From contig JBBRNO010000244.1 of the NCBI GenBank assembly GCA_038230275.1, positions 1-5,819 on the forward strand: a stretch of 5,819 nucleotides of DNA. The letters are read 5' to 3'. The translations under genes and the position numbers were made by a program. Below, in pieces: positions 1 to 5,819 of this stretch; within the stretch, counting starts at the first letter, position 1; every line of letters starts with the position of its first letter. Under the pieces are notes generated by a model that was given only the letters and a program-made list of their open reading frames with translations, was not told the DNA's origin and did no database searches. This DNA is from JANXXV01 sp038230275. GTDB taxonomy: Bacteria; Acidobacteriota; Terriglobia; Bryobacterales; Bryobacteraceae.

Positions 1-132
1 CCCTCGGCTGACTCCACCGATTGTCCGCTCACCGTTAACTCACCCGCCGGGTGAGCCGGTTGCAACCCCAATTTTTCGTCCATGTCCTAATGTAATAACA
101 CTCTCCGGGCACCCGACGGAATTCCAACTGCC
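1..132. other. Non-coding left edge with two adjacent palindromes
   Basis: No reading frame here resembles a protein I recognise. The frame of the downstream DUF4159 relic is closed by TGA at 52-54 and TAA at 88-90, so the relic cannot extend further left. The stretch holds a 17-bp hairpin (39-55), a perfect 10-bp palindrome GGTTGCAACC (58-67) and a run of five T (72-76). The order hairpin, palindrome, T-run is faintly terminator-like, but the T-run is separated from the stable hairpin by 16 bases, so I do not call a terminator. No convincing promoter was seen for the genes to the right. Confidence 0.5.
39..55. repeat. Perfect 7-bp-stem hairpin; core repeated at right edge
   Basis: CTCACCCGCCGGGTGAG is a perfect inverted repeat with 7-bp arms around a GCC centre. 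Its inner 13 bases, CACCCGCCGGGTG, occur again at 5611-5623, also in intergenic DNA. It could be an extragenic palindromic repeat, a protein-binding site or a transcript hairpin. The sequence alone does not decide between these. Confidence 0.6.
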
Positions 133-636
133 GAATTTAGGATCAACCTGGACGAGGGCGACGTCTACAATTGGCCTTGGCTCTATGCGGTCCAGGTTGG
201 CGAATGGGGCATCACTCCGGAACAAGGGAAGATTCTCCGCGACTATCTGCTTCGCGGCGGCTTCTTCATGGCCGACGATCTGCACGGCGACTACGAGTGG
301 CAGGTGTTCGAGAAGAGCATGAAGTTGGTGTTCCCCGACCGGCCCATTGTCGAGATCGCCGACGCGGACGCCATCTTCCACACGGTGTTCGATTTGGACG
401 ACCGCTTTCAGATGCCCGGCGCCGCACACTTGCGGCTGGGTTAAAAGAACGACGGCAAGGTGGCGCACTGGCGAGGCATCTACGATGACAGAGGACGCAT
501 CATGATCGCCATTTCCTACAACTCCGACATCGGCGACGCTTGGGAATATGCAGACTCCGTCCGATATCCTGAAAAGTTCTCCGGTCTAGCCATTCGCATG
601 GGCGTAAACTACGTCGTATATGCGATGACCCACTAA
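133..636 (+). pseudogene. DUF4159-family protein, 5'-truncated and interrupted by a stop
   Basis: The frame starting at 133 reads EFRINLDEGDVYNWPWLYAV, then a segment like LRDYLLRGGFFMADDLHG, VFPDRPIVEI and, after the stop, HWRGIYDDRGRIMIAISYN, DIGDAWEYAD and a closing GVNYVVYAMTH. These resemble the C-terminal DUF4159 domain as I recall it from Acidobacteriota and Planctomycetes proteins, where it follows a signal peptide and roughly 100-200 residues absent here. Two lesions are visible. No ATG, GTG or TTG start lies between the upstream stop at 88-90 and the conserved region, and TAA at 442-444 splits the domain. Homology continues in the same frame beyond the stop, so this is a nonsense change rather than a frameshift. 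The function of DUF4159 is not well established; the fold is thought to be glutamine-amidotransferase-like. Sequencing error or a programmed event at the stop is possible but would not explain the missing N-terminus. Confidence 0.85.
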
Positions 637-642
637 ACGCCC

Positions 643-1881
643 ATGAAGATTGCCCTTTCCAGACGAGCCTTCCTCACCATGCCGGCGCTGGCTCAAGCCG
701 CCGCACCGGCCGTTCGCCGCGAGGTGTTCCGCGCCTCACCCAAGCAGGGCGTGGCTGTGATGGCATATGCCTGGTACACCAGTGCGCGCGGCGGAAGCAT
801 GAAGTCCATCGAACAGCACTGGACCCGGTCTGACACCATCGATGTAGCCTACGTTCGCCATTCCCGTGACCACGGGGTAACGTGGACCGGGCCGGAGGAA
901 ATGCGCACGGGCGAACGAACAGCCGCGGGAATGCTGCGCCGCCATCCACGTGCCGGCTTCATAGACCCTGCCACCCGCCGCTACATCGAGTTTTGGACGG
1001 AAGGCGTGCTGCCCACCGACGATCCGCTGGAAGGCATGCGCCGCTGGAACATTTTCTATCGCACCGGTGGCGTGGAACAACAGATCATCCACACTGGTGC
1101 GGAGTTTAACGCTACCCATCCGCTTCCCGGAATCTTCAGCGGCAAGAATTGCGTGATGCTCGGCGACATGCCCTGCACTCCGATCGGCATGCCCGATGGC
1201 CGCATTCTGGTGCCGGTCGAGATCACACCCCTGGGGCCGGACGGAAAACTATACAATCCAACCGGTGCCTACACTTATACCGAAGTGGCCGTGCTCCACG
1301 GAAGCTGGCAGCAGAACAAACTGCAATGGGAGATGTCGCAGCCAATAAAAGCAGACCCCGCGCGCGCCACACGCGGCATGGATGAAGCCACAATTCAAAT
1401 TCTCAACGATGGCCGTTTGCTAATGATCTTGCGTGGATCAAACGATCGCCATCCTGAACTCCCCAGTTATCGATGGGCAGCGTTCTCGACGGACGGAGGA
1501 CGGCGTTGGACCGAACCGCAACCCTGGACCTATGACGGCGGTACACCGTTCTTCAGCCCCAGCGCCTGTTCCCAACTGCTTCGCCATTCGTCGGGCCGTC
1601 TCTTCTGGCTGGGCAATATCACGCCCGGAAACCCGCGCGGAAATCGTCCCCGCTATCCTTTCGTCATCGGCGAAGTAAATCGAAATAACGGAATGCCGTT
1701 ACGCCCTACGATCCGGATCATCGATACGCTGCAGGATGGCGAAGATCCGGTGCTGTCCCTATCGAACTTTTACGCAAGAGAGGATCGCCGTACCGGCGAG
1801 GTTATCGTACACATGACTCGCCTCTTCGCCCGGCCACGACTTTGGGCGGGTGACGCTTATCTATACAAGATTCGCGTCTGA
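643..1881 (+). CDS. Secreted sialidase-like (BNR/Asp-box) beta-propeller protein
   Basis: A complete 412-aa protein. The N-terminus MKIALSRRAFLTMPALAQAA carries a twin-arginine motif (SRRAFL, residues 6-11), a short hydrophobic stretch and an Ala-rich likely cleavage site near AQA (17-19), so export by Tat as a folded protein is predicted. Two Asp-boxes are readable: SRDHGVTW (74-81) and STDGGRRW (282-289). Other blade-like strands typical of the sialidase superfamily are MPDGRILVP (183-191), LNDGRLLMILRG (254-265) preceded by Glu248, and SSGRLFWLGN (316-325). Length fits a single six-bladed propeller. I do not see the (F/Y)RIP motif of canonical sialidases near the N-terminus, so true sialidase activity is doubtful; the safer call is a sialidase-fold glycan-acting or glycan-binding protein. 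The start at 643 keeps the Tat signal, whereas a later ATG at 679 would destroy it. No Shine-Dalgarno is visible. The gene begins 6 nt after the stop of the broken DUF4159 frame, suggesting former translational coupling. Confidence 0.85.
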   Translation: MKIALSRRAFLTMPALAQAAAPAVRREVFRASPKQGVAVMAYAWYTSARGGSMKSIEQHWTRSDTIDVAYVRHSRDHGVTWTGPEEMRTGERTAAGMLRRHPRAGFIDPATRRYIEFWTEGVLPTDDPLEGMRRWNIFYRTGGVEQQIIHTGAEFNATHPLPGIFSGKNCVMLGDMPCTPIGMPDGRILVPVEITPLGPDGKLYNPTGAYTYTEVAVLHGSWQQNKLQWEMSQPIKADPARATRGMDEATIQILNDGRLLMILRGSNDRHPELPSYRWAAFSTDGGRRWTEPQPWTYDGGTPFFSPSACSQLLRHSSGRLFWLGNITPGNPRGNRPRYPFVIGEVNRNNGMPLRPTIRIIDTLQDGEDPVLSLSNFYAREDRRTGEVIVHMTRLFARPRLWAGDAYLYKIRV

Positions 1882-1912
1882 CCATTTCTAAACAATATAA
1901 AGAACCCGCCCA
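1843..1912. repeat. 9-bp inverted repeat spanning the convergent gene ends
   Basis: TGGGCGGGT (1843-1851, inside the end of the sialidase-like gene) is exactly complementary to ACCCGCCCA (1904-1912, just before the end of the SWIM gene). The enclosed loop is 52 bases and there is no T-run after the right arm, so this is a weak candidate for a shared bidirectional terminator. No other terminator hairpin is visible in the 34-bp gap between the two stop codons. Confidence 0.25.
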
Positions 1913-1915
1913 TTG

Positions 1916-2803
1916 TCACGGCTTCCCGGCAATCTTTGGCCGCGTCAAGCGCTGTTTCGAAGTAGCCCGCTTCCGCGATTTACCCTTCGCTATGAGCTGC
2001 GCCGCAGCCGGCTTTTCAACCGGCGCTTTCGGGCGCTTTACCTTCGCAGGAGTCTTGCCTGCCGCTCCTGTGGCGGAGTCCGTGCTTTGCGCCATGTCAA
2101 GGCCAAAGATATCGGCGAGATCTTCGCCGCCGAGAACCTTTGCCCCGGCCTGCCCTTGCCTGACAAGCGGAATCGACTTGCCAACATCGACGATCAACTC
2201 CTTTTCGTCTACTCCGCGGAGCCGGAAGAGAAGCTCGGGCTGGCGATCGAAGCGGGCGCCAATGCCGTAAAGCGCCGCCGCCACATGCTTGCACATGTAC
2301 GCCCCGTCCGGGCAACTGCACGAAAGCTTGATCTCGGCCGGCGACGGGAACAGGCCCTGCTTCTGCCGGCAGATCCGCTCCATTACGCCCTTGGAAAGTC
2401 TTCCCTGCAGCAACTCAACCAGCGAATCAATCCCACCGGCGCAATCGTCGCAGATCGACTTCCAATGGGTCTTCGCCACCGGCGTCACTTTCACCACGAT
2501 TTCGTACAATTCCGACCCGCTCACAAACGCCTGGATCAATCCTTGCGCAATCTGCAGATCAACCACCGAACCGTTGCGCACATAGGTTCGGCCGCGTGGC
2601 AGCCGGTTGGAATAGTCGCTGTACCCCTCCAGGTTCTCGCACCACGCTTTTCCCCAGAAAGTCTTCGCAATGGCGCGTCCATCAATCAAAACGGGCGAGA
2701 TATTCTTCCCCTGCTTGCGGCGCTTCTCCATCTCTTTCGCCGCCTTTCGGCGCCGTTCGGCCACGGAAACATACGGCGCCCATCCGCTATCGTAATAAGC
2801 CAT
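1916..2803 (-). CDS. SWIM zinc-finger protein, partner of SNF2 ATPase
   Basis: A 295-aa protein. The zinc-binding SWIM motif is read directly as CSCPDGAYMCKH: Cys162 and Cys164 (CxC), then Cys171 and His173 (CxH). The usual companion segments are present: a charged helix rich in Arg/Lys/Glu (14-31), FWGKAWCENLEGY (49-61), LPRGRTYVRNGSV (68-80), and after the finger HVAAALYGIGARFDRQPELL (173-192) and FRLRG (193-197). This matches bacterial SWIM proteins encoded beside SNF2 ATPases, where the domain is predicted to bind nucleic acid or partner proteins. The last 46 residues (250-295) are a low-complexity Lys/Arg/Pro/Ala tail with 16 basic residues and one acidic. I chose the ATG at 2801-2803 over the upstream one at 2843-2845 because AAGGAG lies 10 nt before it and it starts 4 nt after the SNF2 stop; the family also begins near this Met. 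Likely cotranscribed and translationally coupled with SNF2. Confidence 0.93.
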   Translation of the reverse strand: MAYYDSGWAPYVSVAERRRKAAKEMEKRRKQGKNISPVLIDGRAIAKTFWGKAWCENLEGYSDYSNRLPRGRTYVRNGSVVDLQIAQGLIQAFVSGSELYEIVVKVTPVAKTHWKSICDDCAGGIDSLVELLQGRLSKGVMERICRQKQGLFPSPAEIKLSCSCPDGAYMCKHVAAALYGIGARFDRQPELLFRLRGVDEKELIVDVGKSIPLVRQGQAGAKVLGGEDLADIFGLDMAQSTDSATGAAGKTPAKVKRPKAPVEKPAAAQLIAKGKSRKRATSKQRLTRPKIAGKP

Positions 2804-2807
2804 GGGA

Positions 2808-5516
2808 TCACGTCTCCTTAAGTGCTTTGTTGATGTCGAGCGCAACCAGCCTCAGCAATTCGTCGTCTTTTAATTCAGTCAGCAGCAAGTCGGCGCCTCC
2901 TTCCAGCAGATCCTCGGAGAGCTGGCGCTTGGATTCGATCAACTGGTCGATCTTCTCTTCCACGGTACCGCGGCAAACGAACTTGTGCACCAGCACGTTC
3001 TTAGTCTGCCCGATGCGAAAGGCGCGGTCGGTGGCTTGGTTCTCCACCGCCGGGTTCCACCAGCGGTCGAAGTGTACGACATGCGAGGCAGCCGTCAGGT
3101 TCAGACCCGAGCCGCCGGCCTTTAGCGAAAGTACGAAGAACCCGACAGCCTCGTCTTCCTGAAAGTTGCGCACCAGGTCCTTACGCTTCCTAACCTCTGT
3201 ACCGCCATGCAGGACCAACCCAGGCCGCTGGAAGACCGTGCCGAGAAACCCGGCCAGAGGCGCCGTCACTTCCCGGAATTGGGTGAAGACCAACATCTTC
3301 TCCTGCCTGGCCGCAACCACTTCGGCGATATCGCGCAAGCGAGCAAATTTCCCGCTGTCGCTTTCACCCCACGCGCCGTCACCGAGCCACTGCGATGGAT
3401 GGTTGCAGATCTGCTTGAAACGCATCAGGAACGATAGCACCAGGCCCCTGCGCCGTATTCCCGTGGCAGCGGCGAGTTGTTCGCTCAGATCCCTCACGGC
3501 CTGTTCGTAGAGCGCGGCTTGCTGCCGGCTGAGCGCACAGAACGCCTTGATTTCGGTCTTGTCCGGCAGGTCCGCGATTACCGTCTTGTCCGTCTTCAAG
3601 CGCCGCAGAATATAAGGCCGCACCAGTTCGCGCAGAGGACCGTAGGAGCCATGAGGGTTCTCGGCCAGGCGCTTGGCGAAGCCTGTGAACTCTTTCGCCG
3701 ATCCCAGCAGCCCCGGATTAACGAAGTCGAAGATGGACCACAGATCTCCCAACCGGTTCTCGACCGGCGTTCCGGTCAGCGCCACTCGCGAACCCGCCTG
3801 CAACGCTTTCACGGCTCGTGTTTGCCTGGCGTTCGGATTCTTGATAGCCTGCGCTTCATCCAGCACCACCAGCCGCCACCGGGCCTCAGTCATCCACGGA
3901 GTGCGAAGCAGGGAGCCGTAGGTGGTGATCACCAGATCGACGTCTCTCAGCCGCTCTGGCGCGAGCGCCTTGAGCTCCGCCGCCGTCATCGCGGAGGGAT
4001 GAGCGATAAGCGCCTTTAACCCGGGCGCGAATCGTTCGATCTCCGATGCCCAGTTGCCTAACAGCGAAGCCGGCGCCACCAGCAGGCTCGGCCCCGGTTT
4101 GTCCTCACCCTGGCGCTTAAGAACCAGCAACAACGAAAGCACCTGTATGGTCTTACCGAGTCCCATATCATCGGCAAGACAAGCTCCCAGACCAAGCTTG
4201 GCCAGCAGATAAAGCCAACGCACACCGACTTGCTGGTACGGCCGCAACGATCCCTTCAGCTCGGCGCCTGGATCCACTTGCGCCAAACCCTGCGGGCTGC
4301 GCAACCCCTTCAGGGTTTCTGCCAGCCAGGGACCGGCGACCACTTGCGTCCAGTCGGTTCCGATAGACTCAACCTCGTCTCCTCCAGCAACGTTGGCGCC
4401 GGCAAGGAGCCGCATCGCCGCGCCAAGAGACAGACCGTCCTCGCTGGCCGTGCGCTCCAGATTATGGAAGCGCTCCATCACGCGCGCCAGGTGTTCGCGG
4501 TCTACTTCGATCCAACGTCCCCGCACCAGGGCCAGCCCGTCAGACTTGGCCAGCAGGTCGCGGATTTCGGCGGCCGTCAGCGTCTCACCATCGAGCGTGA
4601 CTTCCATCCTGAAATCGAGTAGCGCGTTCTGGCCCAGTCCCGAAGGCGGCTTGCCTCCTACGGAGCCGGTGACGCGCGGCCGCGGCGGCCGGTTACCCCG
4701 CCACACGGCCGGCATTCGTACCACCACGCCCGCCGCTTCCAACCGCGGGACGTCTCGCAAAAGCTGCAACGCTTCGCCCGGAGTCCAGCGTAGCGGGTGG
4801 AAGATCTCGCCTGCGTCAACCATCGCCTTGAGCCATGAGCATGTCTCCGAAGCACGCTGCACTGGAACGAGCAGCGACAAGAGACGGTCTCTGTTCGCAG
4901 CGCCCGCATACTCGCGCAGGGCCTGGCCCAGCGGCAAGTGTTGCGCGTTGGCTTGCGCCGATAACCGCGTGGTGTAGGTGGCAAGAAAGGCAAAGGGAGT
5001 CTCAAGATCTTTGCGATTCTCGGCAAGATTGAAGTGCACCCGTCCAACCAGATTCCATGCCGGATTCCGGCGCTTGAGGAAGTCCTGCACGTTGCATTTG
5101 GATTCGGACAGTTCGATCGCAAAGGCCGCGTCCATCTCCCGCCACAAAGTCCGCAGCACCGAGGATGCCAAGTATTCTCCGCCAATCATCGGCGGCGCGG
5201 CCGAGGCGATGCTCTCCAGTTCTTCATCAGGCGCTTCCGCGACGCGAACATGCCGGGGCGGAATCTCGCTGCCCATCTGCGTGCAGAGAGCAGTCGCATA
5301 GCGTGAGCCAAAGGCGCGCCAGTAGGAGGTGACCGGTGGCAACGTGGTCCCTGCCTCGTCGACCCCCAGCAACAGAAGTCCGTGGCCCGATCCGCGGTCG
5401 AAAGCGTGCAGCAGCCGCTCTCGAAGTTTGGCGTCGAGGAGTGGCGCATCGGAATCGCGGGTCAAGACGAGCCGGCCGTGTGGGGTCAGGCAGAGCGAGA
5501 GGGAGGAGGAGTCCAT
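2808..5516 (-). CDS. SNF2-family DEAD/DEAH-like ATPase (helicase-fold translocase)
   Basis: A 902-aa cytoplasmic SWI2/SNF2-type ATPase, predicted to translocate on double-stranded DNA using ATP. The N-terminal half (1-420) is the extension found in bacterial members, including a region near 299-355 (LLDFRMEVTLDG, RGRWIEVD) that resembles the SNF2-associated DUF3670 domain. The core follows with, in order, LRPYQQVGVRWL (424-435), Walker A DDMGLGKT (449-456), APASLLGNW (481-489), Walker B DEAQ (553-556), TGTP (581-584), then the C-terminal RecA lobe with KMLVFTQF (740-747), HGGT (770-773), AGGSGLNL (800-807) and the arginine-finger motif RAFRIGQ (831-837). All catalytic motifs are intact. The frame is open upstream to a GTG at 5559-5561 (917 aa), with another ATG at 5526-5528. 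I prefer ATG 5514-5516 because similarity starts at LSLCLTPHGRL, but no start has a good ribosome site. The SWIM gene follows after 4 nt. No nuclease, methylase or phospholipase domain is fused, so a defence role is not shown. Confidence 0.93.
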   Translation of the reverse strand: MDSSSLSLCLTPHGRLVLTRDSDAPLLDAKLRERLLHAFDRGSGHGLLLLGVDEAGTTLPPVTSYWRAFGSRYATALCTQMGSEIPPRHVRVAEAPDEELESIASAAPPMIGGEYLASSVLRTLWREMDAAFAIELSESKCNVQDFLKRRNPAWNLVGRVHFNLAENRKDLETPFAFLATYTTRLSAQANAQHLPLGQALREYAGAANRDRLLSLLVPVQRASETCSWLKAMVDAGEIFHPLRWTPGEALQLLRDVPRLEAAGVVVRMPAVWRGNRPPRPRVTGSVGGKPPSGLGQNALLDFRMEVTLDGETLTAAEIRDLLAKSDGLALVRGRWIEVDREHLARVMERFHNLERTASEDGLSLGAAMRLLAGANVAGGDEVESIGTDWTQVVAGPWLAETLKGLRSPQGLAQVDPGAELKGSLRPYQQVGVRWLYLLAKLGLGACLADDMGLGKTIQVLSLLLVLKRQGEDKPGPSLLVAPASLLGNWASEIERFAPGLKALIAHPSAMTAAELKALAPERLRDVDLVITTYGSLLRTPWMTEARWRLVVLDEAQAIKNPNARQTRAVKALQAGSRVALTGTPVENRLGDLWSIFDFVNPGLLGSAKEFTGFAKRLAENPHGSYGPLRELVRPYILRRLKTDKTVIADLPDKTEIKAFCALSRQQAALYEQAVRDLSEQLAAATGIRRRGLVLSFLMRFKQICNHPSQWLGDGAWGESDSGKFARLRDIAEVVAARQEKMLVFTQFREVTAPLAGFLGTVFQRPGLVLHGGTEVRKRKDLVRNFQEDEAVGFFVLSLKAGGSGLNLTAASHVVHFDRWWNPAVENQATDRAFRIGQTKNVLVHKFVCRGTVEEKIDQLIESKRQLSEDLLEGGADLLLTELKDDELLRLVALDINKALKET
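2814..2819 (-). promoter_or_regulatory. Shine-Dalgarno of the SWIM gene, inside SNF2 coding end
   Basis: On the minus strand AAGGAG lies 10 nt upstream of the SWIM ATG (2801-2803) and encodes the Lys-Glu of the SNF2 C-terminus LKET. It supports the shorter start for the SWIM protein and translational coupling of the two genes. It is the only strong ribosome binding site I see in this window. Confidence 0.75.
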
Positions 5517-5533
5517 CCGTGAAGCCATCAGCT

Positions 5534-5573
5534 TAGCAGGCCGCGAGTCGAACGGGAACACGCGGGCCTGCTA
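5534..5573 (-). promoter_or_regulatory. Inverted repeat over the SNF2 start region
   Basis: TAGCAGGCC (5534-5542) is exactly complementary to GGCCTGCTA (5565-5573). Pairing continues for three more bases on each side if one G (5564) is bulged, leaving a loop of about 15 bases. It lies just upstream of the two ATG candidates for the SNF2 gene (5528 and 5516) and overlaps the alternative GTG start (5561). If transcribed it would form a stable hairpin near the translation start; as DNA it could be an operator. It may also be chance in G+C-rich sequence. Confidence 0.4.
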
Positions 5574-5610
5574 CAGACGACCCGTCGCGTTGTCCCCCAA
5601 AATCGGCCAG

Positions 5611-5623
5611 CACCCGCCGGGTG
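5611..5623. repeat. Second copy of palindrome CACCCGCCGGGTG
   Basis: Identical over 13 bases to 41-53 and palindromic (5-bp arms around GCC). It lies in the intergenic region upstream of the SNF2 gene. The longer 17-bp symmetry of the left copy is not kept here, since the bases outside the core differ. Confidence 0.5.
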
Positions 5624-5702
5624 TGTAGCGATAGTTAGATTTATGAGCACCTATGCTTCGACCCAGTCTTCGAACTCTCTAGTGTACTGTCCGACAAATA
5701 AC

Positions 5703-5810
5703 TGGACACAAGAAACGGCTTGCTCACGCGCGCGGCTCGGTCTCCAACTCGTTGCTGCAACAGTAGTTTCCGAGCCGCGACTGTCAAGGAGCGGTTTCCC
5801 GTAGTGTCCA
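5703..5810. repeat. Nested inverted-repeat element, possible IS end or small palindromic element
   Basis: Several complementary pairs are nested around one centre. From outside in: TGGACAC (5703-5709) with GTGTCCA (5804-5810); GAAAC (5712-5716) with GTTTC (5794-5798), extended with one mismatch by GCT/AGC; CGCGGCTCGG (5731-5740) with CCGAGCCGCG (5770-5779), perfect over 10 bp; AACT (5746-5749) with AGTT (5765-5768); and GTTGC/GCAAC around 5756. The ordered nesting is hard to explain by chance. It fits a miniature inverted-repeat element, a structured transcript, or the end of an insertion sequence whose transposase would lie beyond the window. No transposase coding is visible here. Confidence 0.45.
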
Positions 5811-5819
5811 CCCAATTCG

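Larger units (their letters stand above)
5574..5819. other. Intergenic right edge, presumed SNF2 upstream region
   Basis: No protein-like frame was recognised on either strand. The SNF2-SWIM promoter should lie here, reading leftwards. A moderately A/T-rich patch at about 5630-5660 is the likeliest place, but I cannot point to a good -35/-10 pair. The stretch contains the second copy of the 13-bp palindrome (5611-5623), a TGTCC...GGACA inverted pair (5688-5708) and a nested inverted-repeat structure (5703-5810). No tRNA or other known RNA was recognised. Confidence 0.5.

Noticed and set aside
39..76. Intrinsic terminator of a gene to the left
   Set aside because: The stable hairpin ends 16 bases before the T-run, and the nearer palindrome has no room for a loop.
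40..468. 142-codon - strand open frame opposite the DUF4159 relic
   Set aside because: The + strand frame matches a known family closely over the same bases; the antisense frame shows no motif and is a by-product of its codon use.
1913..2821. 302-codon open frame on the + strand opposite the SWIM gene
   Set aside because: It mirrors a gene with a clear zinc-finger motif, coupling and ribosome site. Its translation is Arg/Leu-rich without recognisable motifs, typical of antisense frames in G+C-rich DNA.
2804..2845. Longer SWIM protein starting at 2845
   Set aside because: The 14 extra residues are not family-like and overlap the SNF2 gene; a strong ribosome site precedes the ATG at 2801-2803 instead.
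3477..4019. 180-codon + strand open frame inside the SNF2 gene
   Set aside because: It lies entirely antisense to the conserved SNF2 core and shows no domain; several similar shadows occur along the same gene.
2808..5516. DISARM-like or other SNF2-based phage-defence system
   Set aside because: No methyltransferase, nuclease, phospholipase-D or DUF1998 partner is present in the window. The only partner is the SWIM protein, a common association outside defence loci.

Overview
The window carries four protein-coding loci in two divergently derived, now convergent blocks, plus short non-coding edges. High G+C, a Tat-exported sialidase-fold protein, a DUF4159 relic and a SNF2/SWIM gene pair together recall soil Acidobacteriota (Bryobacter/Solibacter type). 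That assignment is inference from gene content, not from a marker gene.

Left block (+ strand). Positions 1-132 are non-coding and hold a 17-bp hairpin (39-55) and a 10-bp palindrome (58-67). Positions 133-636 encode the C-terminal part of a DUF4159-family protein. It lacks an N-terminus and a start codon and has an in-frame TAA at 442-444, so I call it a pseudogene. Six bases after its stop begins an intact 412-aa secreted, Asp-box (BNR) sialidase-like beta-propeller protein with a twin-arginine signal (643-1881).

Right block (- strand, reading right to left). A full-length SNF2-family ATPase of the bacterial type with an N-terminal extension (2808-5516) is followed after only 4 nt by a SWIM zinc-finger protein (1916-2803). 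The ribosome binding site of the SWIM gene lies inside the last codons of the SNF2 gene. The two are almost certainly one transcription unit and probably one DNA-acting complex: an ATP-driven translocase plus a zinc-binding, basic-tailed nucleic-acid binder. All main SNF2 motifs and the CxC...CxH zinc ligands are intact.

Right edge (5517-5819). No gene was found. It contains an inverted repeat covering the SNF2 start region (5534-5573), a second copy of the 13-bp palindrome seen at the left edge (5611-5623), and a nested inverted-repeat structure (5703-5810) that may be the end of a mobile element or a small palindromic element.

I do not see a clear undescribed system here. The best candidates for a second look are the SNF2-SWIM pair, the decayed DUF4159 gene next to its intact neighbour, and the palindromic elements at the edges.
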